In this document: piece after piece, positions 1-10,919 of the stretch
How the letters are laid out: each line of letters opens with the position of its first letter
Position numbering within the stretch: position 1 is the stretch's first letter
Source: Dermatemys mawii
Taxonomy: Eukaryota; Chordata; Testudines; Dermatemydidae
Reading direction: 5' to 3'
Assembly (NCBI GenBank): GCA_007922305.1
Contig: ML677326.1
Span: 59,290,870-59,354,869 of the forward strand
Length of the DNA stretch: 64,000 nt
Made by a program: the position numbers and the translations under genes
Notes under the pieces: model-generated
The model's database searches: none
What the model was told of the DNA's origin: nothing
Seen by the model: only the letters and a program-made list of their open reading frames with translations

Positions 1-365
1 GTCCTTTTTTGTAGTCCTTTTCCTTTGGTACAGGGATTTTAAAAGAGACATAAACTATTTGTGATCTGAGGATAATTTAAAAGTTCATATTTGCATAGAA
101 TGTCACTGTTTGTTCAGTGTATAAACACTTAGGCAAATCAGATTCCCGAAGGGGTTGGGAATACAAATAACCCTTCTACTAATAACACAAATACTGAGTA
201 ATTCATCATGCTTCTCAAGGCTTCTTATGGGCATTTTAGCCACAAAGGGGCATTGTTAGTTGGAATGGGGGCCTTGCCAGAGGCCATGCCAGAGGCCATG
301 CGTGCTTGCTAATATCTGACAGGAAGTGCTGGCAGAAGTATTTCTCTTACCTTTTGCTAGCAGGT
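1..365. other. Unassigned non-coding stretch
   Basis: AT-rich sequence with no recognisable gene. It holds a perfect two-copy tandem repeat of GCCAGAGGCCAT at 276-287 and 288-299. Confidence 0.5.
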
Positions 366-1861
366 ATGAACAGTATGAGTATGTGTAATGACAGTCCCCT
401 GGGTCTTTGGGGATTAAACAAGAACCTCCAGAGGCAAATTCTCATATTATATGAGAATATTGCTATATTAGACATCACAGAAACTTGGTGGAATGAGGAT
501 AATCAATGGGACACAGTAATACCAGGGTACAAAATATATCAGAAGTGACAGAATAAGTCATACTGGTGGGGGAGTGGCATTATATGTGAAAGAAAGCGAA
601 GAGTCAAATGAATTAAAAATCTTAAGAGAACCAAAATGTACCATAGAATCTCTATGATAGTAATTCCTTGCTTGAATAATAAGAATATAGCAGTAAAGGT
701 ATATTATAGACCACCTGACAAGTATGGTGATGTGTGAAATGCTCAGTGAGATTAGAGAGGCTATAAAAATAAAAAAAACCTCAATAATGGGGGATTTCAA
801 CTATCCCCATATTGACTGGGTACATGCCACCACAGGATGGAATGCCAAGATAAAGTTTCTTGATACCTTAAATGACTGCTTCTTGGAACAGCTGGTCCTG
901 GAACCCACAAGAGAAGAGGCAATTCTTGATTTAGTCCTAAGTGGAGCACAGGATCTGGTCCAAGAGGTGAAGATAGTTGAACCACTTTGTAACAGTAACC
1001 ATAACAATAAAATTTAACATCCCTGTGGGGGTAAAACACCAGAGCAGGCCACCATGGTAACATTTAAGGGGAGCTACACAAAAATGAGGATGTTTGTTAA
1101 ATAGAAATTAAAAGGTAAAGTGCCAAAAGTGAAACTGATACAAGCTGCATGGAAACTTCTTAAAGACAACATAATAGAGGTTCAATTTAAATGTATACCC
1201 CACGCTAAAAAACACAGTAAGAGAACCAAAAAAGTGTCATCATGGCTAAATAACAATGTAAAAAAAGCAATTGGAGGCAAAAAGGTATCCTTTAAAAAGT
1301 TAAATCCTATTGAGGAAAATAGAAAGGAGCATAAAATCTGGCAAGTGATGTGTAAAAATGTAATTAGGAAGGCCCCAAAAGAATCTGAAGAACAGTTAGC
1401 CAAAGACTCAAAAAGTAATAGCAAATTTTTTTAAGTATGTTGGAAGCAGAAAGGCTGCTAAACAACCAGTGAGGCCACTGGACAATCAAGATGCTAAAGG
1501 AGTACTCAAGATAAGAGAGAAATTAAATGAATTATTTGCATCAGTCTTTATGGCTAAGGATGTGAGGGAGATTCCCAAATCTGAGCCATTTTTTTTAGGT
1601 GACAAATCTGAGAAGTGACAAAGAGTCCTGTGGCACCTTAAAGACTAATTAAAATTTTTTTAGAGCATAAGCTTTTGTGGGCTAATACCCACTTCGTCGG
1701 ATGCATGGGACTTCAGATGCATGGGTATTAGCCCACGAAAGCTTATGCTCTAAAAAAATTTTAGTTAGTCTTTAAGGTGCCACAGGACTCTTTGTCACTT
1801 CTGCAATTCCAGACTAACACGGCTACCCCTCTGATTCAAATCTGAGAAGCAGTCCCAGATG
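366..1861 (+). pseudogene. CR1-clade LINE ORF2 fragment (endonuclease and linker), broken
   Basis: This is the 5' half of a non-LTR retrotransposon ORF2, whose product would nick target DNA and prime reverse transcription. The visible apurinic-endonuclease motifs, in order, are an ITETWW-type motif (about 474-494, with ETWWNEDN), a GGGVALYVKE-like stretch split by a frameshift (about 569-590), YRPP (about 707-718), GDFNYPHIDW (790-819), and LEPTREEAILDLVLS (898-942). A degraded SDH motif follows near 990, where the aspartate reads Asn (SNH). The basic linker between endonuclease and reverse transcriptase runs through 1120-1434. Stops and frameshifts occur throughout and no reverse-transcriptase core is present, so it cannot be functional. 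A Penelope-like insertion at 1616-1836 splits it, and a few LINE bases resume after 1849. The CR1/L3 assignment comes from motif order and wording. Confidence 0.8.
1616..1836. mobile_element. Penelope-like element 3' ends in inverted arrangement, 13-bp TSD
   Basis: The insertion is flanked by the perfect direct repeat CAAATCTGAGAAG at 1603-1615 and 1837-1849. It consists of a minus-oriented arm (1616-1706) and a plus-oriented arm (1717-1836) that are nearly identical where they overlap, apart from a 10-base block missing from the plus arm. The plus arm ends in GACTAACACGGCTACCCCTC, a 3' end I know from turtle Penelope-like elements. The same family recurs at 46126-46405. The minus arm retains a hammerhead-like core (CCGACGA, a GTGGG/CCCAC stem, then AAAA in place of GAAA). 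The plus arm lost the first core block. A 5'-truncated copy with an inverted terminal piece is a known Penelope insertion form. Confidence 0.72.
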
Positions 1862-1869
1862 GCTGGACA

Positions 1870-2155
1870 GTGCAGAATACACATTTTGGGGGAAATTTTG
1901 GGATTGGGAGTCTGTTAGGGTCACCCTGCAAGTGGTAGCCAAGGCTGGTAGAAGCCAGAGTGAGACTGGAGTGTCCTGGCAGGCTGCAGCTATAAATAGA
2001 CACTTGGGGTCTGATCTACATGCTGTTTGGCAGTTTGTGAGGAGCCCTGGTTGGAAGCTATAGCAATAAAGCATTTTGAGGCAGTTCAGTGTTCAGGGCG
2101 TGTGTGTGTGTATGATTCAACTCCTCACTAGCCTGGATTGCACCCCAGAATGCCA
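1870..2155 (+). mobile_element. Probable LTR fragment
   Basis: It contains a TATA-like CTATAAATAG (about 1990-1999) and an AATAAA signal at 2064-2069 in the right order, followed by a short GT run and CACTAGCCTGGATTGCACCC. This resembles a retroviral LTR 3' half that I recall from turtle genomes. Boundaries are approximate and no target duplication was found. Confidence 0.4.
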
Positions 2156-3452
2156 TGGACGGCATAAGTGACCATTTGAAGGTCACTTAAATGTTCTGAG
2201 GAAGAACTAGGAACCTAGATTTCTTTACTCCAAGGTCTATTCTTTAAGCAAATGATTGTCCTCCTTCCTCTAATTTATCATACATTTTGAAGGATAGTCT
2301 TACCAAAGACATCGGCTTTGAGAGTTCAGCATTCTAGCCCTTCATTTCCTGAATTTGTGAGGACTTGATTAAAATGTTGGGTTTTTTTGCCACAAGATCT
2401 CAGAGTTTGAATTTAAAGCAATTTTTCAACTTCTGATAGCAGCAGTAGATTTTTGCCTTCTCGCTATTTACTTGCTATGGGCATCATTCCAGTCCCATTG
2501 AAGCCTGGCAAAAATCCCATTGACTTCAGTGAGATCAGAAGCAAGTCCTGCGTTTGGTTTTAAAAAATATTAACAATATCTTTCCTTGTATCATGTCTTC
2601 TACCCCAAACGTCCCACAGTGTTTTTTTCAATAAAACTGCAGTTTCAATCAAACTGAACTTTAAAGAAGTACAGACAGAGCAATGTGATGATATACAACC
2701 GGCAGAACTGAAAAGGATTAAATTGTTACATGGTCATTCCAGTGTAATAGTGTTCACAGCTTGTAATTTGCAAAGGATTCTGCTATCACTACCCCTAATA
2801 AAAAAAATGATTATCTTGTCTTCTGAGCACACAATAACGGTGTAGATCAGGATGCAGTCTGTCAGTGAAATGGTGGGAAATCCCCCCATGTTCCCAATGA
2901 ATTAAATGAACAGCCAAGGGTGTCTTGCTGCTCGTGCTGTGGATAGTGGCATGATCTCTCAGTCAGTATTATGTATCTCTGTGTCTGACTTCCATAAGCT
3001 GCTTAGAAACTGTGGTGTATTTGAAAGCTTATGTTTATAGGAAATGAATGCATTCTCCTAATGCATTGCAAAACCTGAAGGTAGATTTAGTTGGTGCAAT
3101 GACTTTTATTGAGGAATCAGTGTAAAAATCTAAGGAAGAGTAAGAAAGACGTGAAAATGAATGAAATAAGAATCTTTAAAGGGTTGGCTTAAAGAATAAG
3201 TTCCCTAAGTTTTAGTCATTTGTCCAAAAAAATCTGAACTTCTTGGGTTTGCAGAACTGAGCTGTGAATCTTGTGAACCTTTCTCACAACATTTTGGCAT
3301 TTCCAATTCTAGTTCTATACAAAACAAGAAAGTGCAGAGGTGGAATGCAACATGGAAAAATGGTCACATTTTATTTTCAGGGTACATTTTGAATCTTTTA
3401 AAGGATTAATAAATAATGAATAGATTTCTTAATAAATACTTAAATTGGAAAT
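2156..3452. other. Unassigned non-coding stretch
   Basis: No gene is recognisable. A short CCCATTGACTTCAGTG block near 2517-2532 is the internal palindrome wording common to several amniote MITEs, so part of this is probably an old DNA-transposon remnant. Confidence 0.4.
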
Positions 3453-3560
3453 TATAGAAATATAGGACAGGAAGGGACCTTGATAGGTCATCTAATCTAG
3501 TCCCCTGCACTGAGGCAGGACTAGTATTATCTATAATCATAATCCAACAGGTCACTAGGT
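3453..3560 (-). mobile_element. CR1 LINE 3' end
   Basis: Read on the minus strand this is a CR1 3' untranslated tail. It has the AGTCCTGCCT-to-CAGGGGACTAGATTAGATG order followed by ACCT..AAGGTCCCTTCCTG, ending at the short terminal repeat near 3453. It is 5' truncated, as is usual for CR1, and resembles the plus-strand copy at 17885-18062. Confidence 0.75.
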
Positions 3561-4993
3561 TGTTTATCACAACAGCTATAACCTCTTCCACTGATATGCT
3601 TATAAGCATCTCTAACATATATTCTTCATGCCTGTAACATAACACCGATTAGTCATTTATTACCCCTTTATAAACTGTTTATCGGTGTACCCTTAGAATG
3701 TAGTGTGACTGAAAGCATAATTATCATTTAAGCATTTTTGACCCTTCAAAATATGTCTGATTTGAGTTTTCAGCACAGGCTTCAATCATTTGTCAAATCA
3801 ATTTGCCTGTCCCTAGAAATAATATGCACTGAAAATACTCAGCTAATAAGGATTGGAGCGAGTCAAAAAATGAGATTTTTTTTTTTGAGGAAAACATTTG
3901 TGAGAAAACAATTTCCCTGTTTTTGTCAAAGAATTTCAAAATTAATATTTTTTTAAACTGGTCTATAAGGCCAGGAAAAAAACCTGTCTCTTGTGCATAG
4001 CAACAATTGAATTTAATCTTGACTTAAATGGATGTGCACTAGAGATGAATTTGGCCTATATTTTTTAGAAATCATGGCAATTATTCCATGAGAATAGTTA
4101 CAGGGAAGTGGTCACAGTCATAAGCAAGTTACCCATTTGGTTGAGTGCTATGTGGTGAGACTATCTCACGCTGCAAAGCACTTCACAATATTTTCCATTT
4201 TAAGTAACAGCAGAAATTGCAAGATGCATTTGTAGTGGATCTCCTCCCAGAATTGTGATCGTCTCCTTTCCTTGTCCTTATTCAATCTTGAATATTTCTG
4301 TGCAACCTTCAGTGTAAGTGTGATTTCCACCTGGCCACACTCCAAGACTGACTGTACTCACCAAGACAAATCTTTTTCCACTGTGACATCTATTGGACAA
4401 CATAATATCAGAGTACAACCTTCTGTTATACTTGAATATTACAAGCTGGTAAACATAGCCATTATCCTATTCCAGGCTACCTGTTGTGAGGAATATAGAT
4501 GACTACCACTACATTGGAAACACTAACTGTGAACTACTTTCTAAGGATGTAATCAATTTTAAAGGAGGATTTAGCAGTGATGGATTTTTCATCTTTTCAT
4601 ATTAAAACTTTTGCAGTTAAAGTTGAATGATACCTAGATCTGTCACTCCGAGGAAGGGACATCGTAGTATTAATGTAGTTGTGGATATGTTGGCGTCTTC
4701 TGATATAAGCCATCCTGTTTTCTATTTAAGCTATCCCATCTAATTATAGCCAGCATTTTATGTCTTGCTTCATTTAATGCTCCCTTTCCTGTAGTAAGTT
4801 GGTGACAATGCATTTCTGTGTCTGCAAAAGAAAGATGGAGATTTATCAGCCCTAAACTAAATAATATTCTGGATATATACAATTCAAAGACATTTATTGC
4901 TTTTCATATTTTACTTTTGTTATAATTTTAAATCTGAATTATGGAATAATAAAGAAAAATACTGCACATAGATTATTTACTTTGTAATGGCAG
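3561..4993. other. Unassigned non-coding stretch
   Basis: AT-rich sequence with no coding or repeat family that I can name. The 5-bp target repeat GGCAG of the next LTR occupies 4989-4993. Confidence 0.4.
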
Positions 4994-5626
4994 TGTAGCG
5001 GGATGGTCACGCCGCTCCTGCCCAGAGGAGTTAAATTGTTGCTGGGGAAAGGCTGAGTGGGGAAGCAGCCTCAGCTGTGGCCACACCCCAGTCAGGGCCC
5101 AGTTGGCCCTTACAAGAGGGCAGTGGGCCAGGAGCAGACAGTCTCTCTCTGTCTCTAGAGAGAGAAGGGACTGGCTGCTGGGAAGCTAAACTGAGTACCT
5201 GAGGGGAGCAGGGCTGGAAAATAGGGCGTGGGAACTGGGGAGTTCCCACCTGGAATAGCCCCAGGCTGTGGCCTGCTGAAAGGCCAGAAAAGTACTAGGG
5301 TGCAGGGATGCAGCCCAGAGTGGGTAGAGGCAGCCAGTCCAAACCCCCCTTGCCTGTGATGTTTGGATTCTATAGTGCAGTCTGCCCCAGTGTGTGGGGG
5401 CTCGATGGTGACAGGCAGTAGCCAAGACTGAGGTAAGGTGGGGATAGTAGGTTAGGAGATCCAGAGAGCGGGTATACTGCCAGGAGACAGCACTCAAGGA
5501 CAAGGGGCACCGGGTCTGGGAGGGACATGGGGCCAGCAGCAGCGAGGCACTGGCCTGCAGAGGGCGCTCTGGATTGAAAGAGTTAATTCCCAGGAAGACC
5601 GAGAGGAGGAGCTGCGCCCCATTACA
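4994..5626 (+). mobile_element. Solo LTR (633 bp) with 5-bp TSD
   Basis: A GC-rich block begins TGTAGCGGGATGG and ends CCCCATTACA, giving TGTA...TACA inverted ends. It is flanked by perfect GGCAG repeats (4989-4993 and 5627-5631). Size, TG...CA ends and a 5-bp duplication indicate a solo LTR left by recombination of an LTR retrotransposon. The strand is uncertain; a TATA-like CCCTTACAAGAGGG near 5106-5119 favours plus. The long minus-strand ORF here (5186-5695, 169 codons) is a by-product of GC content and crosses the LTR boundary. Confidence 0.72.
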
Positions 5627-6550
5627 GGCAGCCTCAGGACAAAGTGATTTTTCCCTCTTTTTCCTTGCCAGATAACTTGCACAGTGCAGAAGCATACACT
5701 AATACTGCTGCAATGAAGTGTCTGTCAAAGTTTTCCTTACAAGTAGTTTTCAGAGGTTTATAACTTGGCAATTAAATATTGCCCCTTTCTGAAACCTGGC
5801 ATAGAGATGTTCACTTCAGAATCAGGATTTTAAATATCATTCTAAACATTGATTTCACTTATTCCCTCCATCATGCCCTGAGTTTTGTGACTGAATATCT
5901 TGATGATCTTTCCAACATGATAAAGTTGAATTCTAAGATGTCATTTTTAGTTGCATTTAACTTTTCAGTGGTAAATGATAGGGACTTGGTATTTGGTAGA
6001 GATATTAGACATAAGTTGAGAAGATATACTTCAGAGGTATCTATAGGTTAAAATGATCATTGTTTCTCTTTTTACTCTCTTTGGACTATTTAAAACTTGA
6101 ACCCCAAATAGGGTTCAGCACAACAACTCTAAGAGGTCAGGCTGAGTTTCCAGGGCTGCCTGTTAGGAATTTTTTTTTCTTAAATAATAGGCAAATAAAC
6201 ATGGAAATGCATGTTTCAAGTCTCTTTTAAAACGAGGCTCATATTCACTGACCCAAGCCAAATTTTGTATGTCTTTAACATCTATGGTAACCATGGTATG
6301 ATTAAGCATGTTGACTCATGTGGTGTAGATAAGAGGAAAAGAAAGGAAAGCTTTTTACTCAAGACCACAAACTTCATGCATATCATTTACTATATAAATT
6401 CTCTCCTAATCTTTTCTGTTTTGAGAGAGAACACCTCGGTTCTAAGGAAATGTTCAACAAAAGGCAAACAGAACTGCTCAGCATCCACCTAGGATTTCTC
6501 ACAGTTCTCAGAGTTGTATTTATGACACCCCAAGAAGGGAAAATGTGAGG
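5627..6550. other. Unassigned non-coding stretch
   Basis: No gene or named repeat recognised beyond the right target repeat of the LTR at 5627-5631. Confidence 0.4.
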
Positions 6551-6745
6551 AAGTGTGATCTAAAGGTGAATGGAGACCAGAAATTGCAAACTCCTGGGTT
6601 CTGATAACTTCAGCTCTTTCACTGATTCACAGAGTAGCCATGTGCATATTCTTCAGCTCTGCCTCAGTTTACCAAATTGAAAGTGAATATAGTAGCACTT
6701 ACCTGCCATATCATACAGGTTTGTCATAAGACTTAAGTAAGTTCC
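6551..6745 (+). mobile_element. MIR / CORE-SINE copy
   Basis: The order matches a MIR: a tRNA-derived head (GTGATCTAAAGGTGA, then CTCCTGGGTTCTGA), a GCCTCAGTTTACC core, a degraded AAATTGAAAGTGAATATAGT part, and an ACCTGCCATATCATACAGG tail region. It is old and diverged. RNA polymerase III would have transcribed the active ancestor from boxes in the head. Confidence 0.7.
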
Positions 6746-7837
6746 TTCTAGTTTGCTTCCATCCATTGTGCTGATCAAAGGAGAGGAAAAACCTCAGAAA
6801 ACGCTTCAGCAGTGCAATGCAAAGTGGAAAAGAAGGTACATGAAAGGTTTCCTCACACAATATTATTTATTATTTATAATTTCATTTATTGGTAGCTGAA
6901 GGGGTGTGGTAATTGGGCCAAGTCTCTGTGCAGTCTCACTCAATGAAATTGTTGTATGCAAATAAGCTGTGGAGTAAGGATGGTGATTGGTTGAGTTACC
7001 TCCAATATTACAGAGGTTTAAGACTCTTGGCGTGGCATACATATCTTCCCATAGCTGAAAGCCCATGCTGTAATTCATGGTGTCAAAAATGTCTGAGAAC
7101 TCAAAAAAAAAAAAAAAGGGAGAGTAACAGATCGCAAATGTCGATGATGATTGAAACTGGCGATACTCAAAACACAATAAGCTTCCAGCCATGCTTGTAG
7201 CTTTTTCAATTTTTTACACCAACTGAACAGACATTGTAGATTTCAGAGTGACACACAGACAATAATCTGGAATATTATTATACAGATTACTTATTTGTAA
7301 AATCAGGGCTTCAAAATTGGGATGATTCAGGGACGCTGAGTGTTTGATTGGGAAGCAACATTTGAATAACATACTTAATCAAGGTATGACATAGGGAACT
7401 CCCTTGTTTTTTAAACTTCAGCACTGAAAATCCTTTCTTTTCAAGTATTTGCCATCTGTATTCAGAGACTACTTCTGTGGAATTGGCTTTAACATTATGC
7501 CAAACAAGTTGTTGTGAATTTTGCATTATTGTGATGATTCTTGAGCATTTTCACATACCTTTCTGCTATGGAGAGAGAATTATTTACATATTTATACAAT
7601 CTATTATCACAAAATAACACACTGCTGTGCCACAGCTCAATTATGGTAGTCTTCATAGGAAAATAGAACACAATATATGAGATGTAGTTTGCATATTGAT
7701 GCACGTAAGCTTTGAATAGGGAAAGAACTATATACAATACTAAATATTTTGAAAAACCCTATAATACTAAGTACTCTGAAAACTCTGGTCCCAGGTGTCT
7801 CAAATTAGGCACCCAAAATTAGTGGATTCTTCTGACG
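6746..7837. other. Unassigned non-coding stretch
   Basis: Includes an A14 run at 7103-7116. No coding or family assignment. Confidence 0.4.
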
Positions 7838-7975
7838 TTAATTTCTCTGTACTCAATTCCTTGCCTGTAAAATGTGCATAACAACATCCCTATACCTAAT
7901 AAAGATGTTGCAAAAATAAATTCACTGTTTGTGAAGCACTCAGATACTATAGTGATGAATGCCATAGAAAATCCC
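7838..7975 (+). mobile_element. MIR-like SINE, 3' part
   Basis: CTGTAAAATGTGCATAACA, then ATAAATTCACTGTTTGTGAA, then GATACTATAGTGATGAATGC follows the 3' half of reptilian MIR-type SINEs. The tRNA head is missing. Confidence 0.6.
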
Positions 7976-8589
7976 ATGCAGAAACTAATAATTCTGCCTT
8001 TAGAACAGGGTTTGAACAGCATGCAGTAAATAACACCTGGGATTAACTTTGTATGGCAAAGTAAAAACAAAATATTGAATAGCTGCTCACTTAACTGAGC
8101 ACTATCCATCCTCTGTACTGAATGAGGCAGAGGTCATTTGGAAGAATAGTATGTGATCATGGAAATAAAGACTGTATCATAATGCATGCATCCAAGGCGG
8201 GGTGTGAATTATAATTGCACTGGTGATCTTAATTCTGGCATTTCCTAACTTTTGTGTGCTTGACTTTGCAACCTTAACATTGTATGTGTGTAATAAATAT
8301 ATGAACTAAAGCAGCTGAAGTGTAACTCTCCAATGTTTTTATTGCAGTCCACAAAAATATGCAGTAGTACAATCAAACTAGCCATGTGCACATCCTTCAG
8401 CATATTAATAACTATAAGAAAGTGTAGGAGCTCTGAAATCCATTAGTACTCATGTGCTTCTTACAAATTAACTGCTTCATTGTGATATGTGAAACAACAC
8501 ACATGCAAAGTTGTTTCATGTACTTGGTGTGCCTCATATTATGTTGCTATGATAGTATAAAAATGTGCAACTTCAGATAGGAGAGAAGC
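7976..8589. other. Unassigned non-coding stretch
   Basis: No recognisable features. Confidence 0.4.
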
Positions 8590-8745
8590 TCTCATTCAGC
8601 AAAATACTTAACTTTAAGTACATGTTTAAATCCGTTTCTGTATAGCAAAGCTTTTTAGTATGTGCTTAAGGCTCATTGAAGTCAATGGGACATGTATACT
8701 TAAAATTAAGCACATGCATCAGTACTTTGCAAGTCAGAAACAACT
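8590..8745. repeat. MITE-like palindromic element
   Basis: The left part (CAGCAAAATACTTAACTTTA) and right part (AATTAAGCACATGCATCAGTACTTTGC) are degraded inverted arms around a GAAGTCAATGGGAC centre. The same wording appears near 51700-51845 and 53175-53245, so this is a dispersed DNA-transposon-type family. Ends and TSD are not resolved. Confidence 0.5.
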
Positions 8746-9595
8746 GAGTGTTTCACCCAATAAAGAAATTTGCAGAAGAACTAAAAGTAAATTTACCGAC
8801 AAGTGGGCAAGTAAAGTGTCAGTGTCTGAGGCTAAGCAATGTGTTGGCAAGAGCAAGGAATATTCAAAGGGCAGCTAAAGTCCTGATAGTCTTACTCTAT
8901 AATCAGTGTGCTGCTCCTGTGTAAAAAGGTTTAACTACTCTTGGTATTGTCTCTTTCATATCAAACTTCTGAATGAATGGAAAATGAGATCATTTTTAAA
9001 ATAGTCCAAGTTGTTTATCCAGTTATGCCATGCTGAAGAGCAACTAACTTCCTTTAGCCACACAATTTTGGGACTCTAAATGCTCACAGTGGATGGGAAT
9101 ATCACAGAGAACAAAATAGGTAATGTGAATACATTAGATATATTTTAAGGTCCAAACTGCCTATTTCATGTAATTGTTCACCATAAAAGGTGAATTATTA
9201 GTCTTTCAATAATGTCACTCTGATTAAATGTTTTCCAGTTAGGCAAATTTTAATAAATAGGGAAAAGAACACATTTTGCATACTGAGAAATGAATAAACA
9301 TGTGGTTTGACTTGCCTATCCTTAGGTAAGTAAATAGTTTTGACAATCAATTAATGCTACAGCAGGGCATGTGTAATGTTGAAATAAAATATTTCCTTCT
9401 CATGTTTGGTGAAAGAACAAATGGGAAATAATGTAGAGATTTATAGTCTAATTTCCCAAAGTAACTTCTAAACTTGATGTTTTCAGTTTTAAGCATACAT
9501 GTTTTGGATACACAGCTTTGTCAATGCAAATTATGGGTACTCAAAATTCCCAAACAATGACTTTTGGAACAATTCTCAGATCGCAGATGCTGAGG
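8746..9595. other. Unassigned non-coding stretch
   Basis: AT-rich with no recognisable features until the element beginning at 9596. Confidence 0.4.
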
Positions 9596-9747
9596 CCATA
9601 GGCATGCATACAGGGTGTGCTGGGTGTGCCCAGGCACACCCTAATGTCTCCAAAAAATGTGGCTTTCAATGCAGAGTGTGGCACCTTTAAAAATAAATAA
9701 ATTCCCTGGGTGTACACCCTAATGAAATGTGCTGCGAATGCCTATGG
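9596..9747. mobile_element. Short hAT-like element inserted at a transposon edge
   Basis: The termini CCATAGGCATGC and GAATGCCTATGG form an 11-of-12 inverted repeat. The element is flanked by CTGAGGCC at 9590-9597 and 9748-9755. An 8-bp duplication implies a hAT-type insertion, although it overlaps the TIR by two bases. The duplicated target straddles the left boundary of the neighbouring Harbinger-like element (TGA plus GGCC), which suggests this element landed later. Confidence 0.55.
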
Positions 9748-9751
9748 CTGA

Positions 9752-10790
9752 GGCCCAGATCCACAAGGGGACTTGGATGCCGTAACTGTGAGCATTGCAA
9801 TGAATAACTTCTATGTGCCTGGAAAATCACAAACACCACTGTGAACCACAAAGCTTGTGTAGGGTGTCTGAGACAATGAATGAGAAGAGATAGGCACCTT
9901 CGAATAAGACTCACAAAAGGCACCATGCCAGGTAATGGGAGATGCTGATGAGGGCTGTGTTCTAAGCCTTTTCCTCTGATGAACGTAGGTGCCTATCTCT
10001 GCTAGTAGCCCACAGACAAGAACCTCTCCCTTGCAGTCAGACAGCTTAGGCATCTAACCTAAGTTGTTTTTTGTGAGGAGTGAGCTAACTGCCTCACTCT
10101 ACACAGGAGGAGGTAGTGGTGCTGCCAGTGCTTCCTACTTTATAACTTTTAGTCCAGTGGTTAGAACACTCACCTGGGGTATGGAAGACCCAGGTTCAGT
10201 TCCCTGCAGCATCTGAAGGGGAGAAATGGTTTGAACAGAGGTCTCCCATCTTTCAGGAATGCGAGCTTCAGGATGTGCTGATGTGTGTCTCCTTCAATCT
10301 TTCCCATTCCACTATGAATAGTGCTTAAATAGTCATTGGGACACATATAGAAAGGGAACAATACTGTAGGCTGGTGGTGGGAGATGGGAGACCCAGGATT
10401 CACTCCTCCTGCTCCATTACTGTTTAATTATTTCTCCTAAGTAGAGCAGCTTCAACAGGAGAGACTGAATACTGGAATATCCCATAGCTCCGTAATTAGA
10501 GCATGCTCATTAGAAGTGGGAGGTCCCTGTTCAAATCCTTTCTCCTGCTCAGGCAGATGAATACCCAACTATCCTGGTTCATGGATTGCTCCTGGGCTTA
10601 GGTAGGAGATAGGTGCCTGGGCACCTTGACGGAGGTGGAAGTGTACATGTCCAGAAGCAGAAACCTAGGCACCAAGAAAGTTTAGGTGCTTAAAAGGTTT
10701 TTGATGGGAGCTTTGTGAATTTCGGTGGAGCCTGAAACTGGAATGTAGGCACCTGATTTAGGGGCTTAAGTACCTTTGTGGAGTGGGACC
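9752..10790 (+). mobile_element. Non-autonomous PIF/Harbinger-like transposon with tRNA-like modules (copy 1)
   Basis: The left end GGCCCAGATCCACAAGGGG and the right end (reverse complement GGTCCCACTCCACAAAGG) are matching inverted ends. TGA flanks both sides (9749-9751, 10791-10793), a 3-bp duplication of Harbinger type. The 1039-bp body has no transposase. It carries tRNA-like cassettes: an A-box-like TAGTCCAGTGGTTAG at 10150-10164 with a B-box-like GGTTCAGTTCC at 10193-10203, a second pair at 10485-10501 and 10529-10538, and a degraded third near 10390-10405. Recurrent TAGGTGCC words lie toward both ends. A diverged 1056-bp copy lies at 59543-60598 in the same orientation. Confidence 0.65.
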
Positions 10791-10880
10791 TGACTGTGTT
10801 ACAAACATTTGACCCTGCAGTGGGTGGTATTAACAAAGCAGTTGGAGGGGATTGGCCAGTAAGTATCAGGGATTTTGTCT

Positions 10881-10919
10881 TGCTGCTGCTGCTTTTTATT
10901 TATTTATTTATTTATTTAT
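10881..10919. repeat. Microsatellite (TGC)n then (TTTA)n
   Basis: About four TGC units run directly into about six TTTA units. Confidence 0.85.

Noticed and set aside
2098..2115. GT microsatellite as a separate feature
   Set aside because: Very short and inside the LTR-like stretch.
5186..5695. 169-codon minus-strand ORF
   Set aside because: It lies mostly within the GC-rich solo LTR (4994-5626), crosses its boundary, and shows no domain. It is a composition artefact.
10150..10210. Candidate tRNA gene
   Set aside because: It has A- and B-box-like words but does not fold into a complete cloverleaf with an acceptor stem by eye, and it lies within a repeated transposon.
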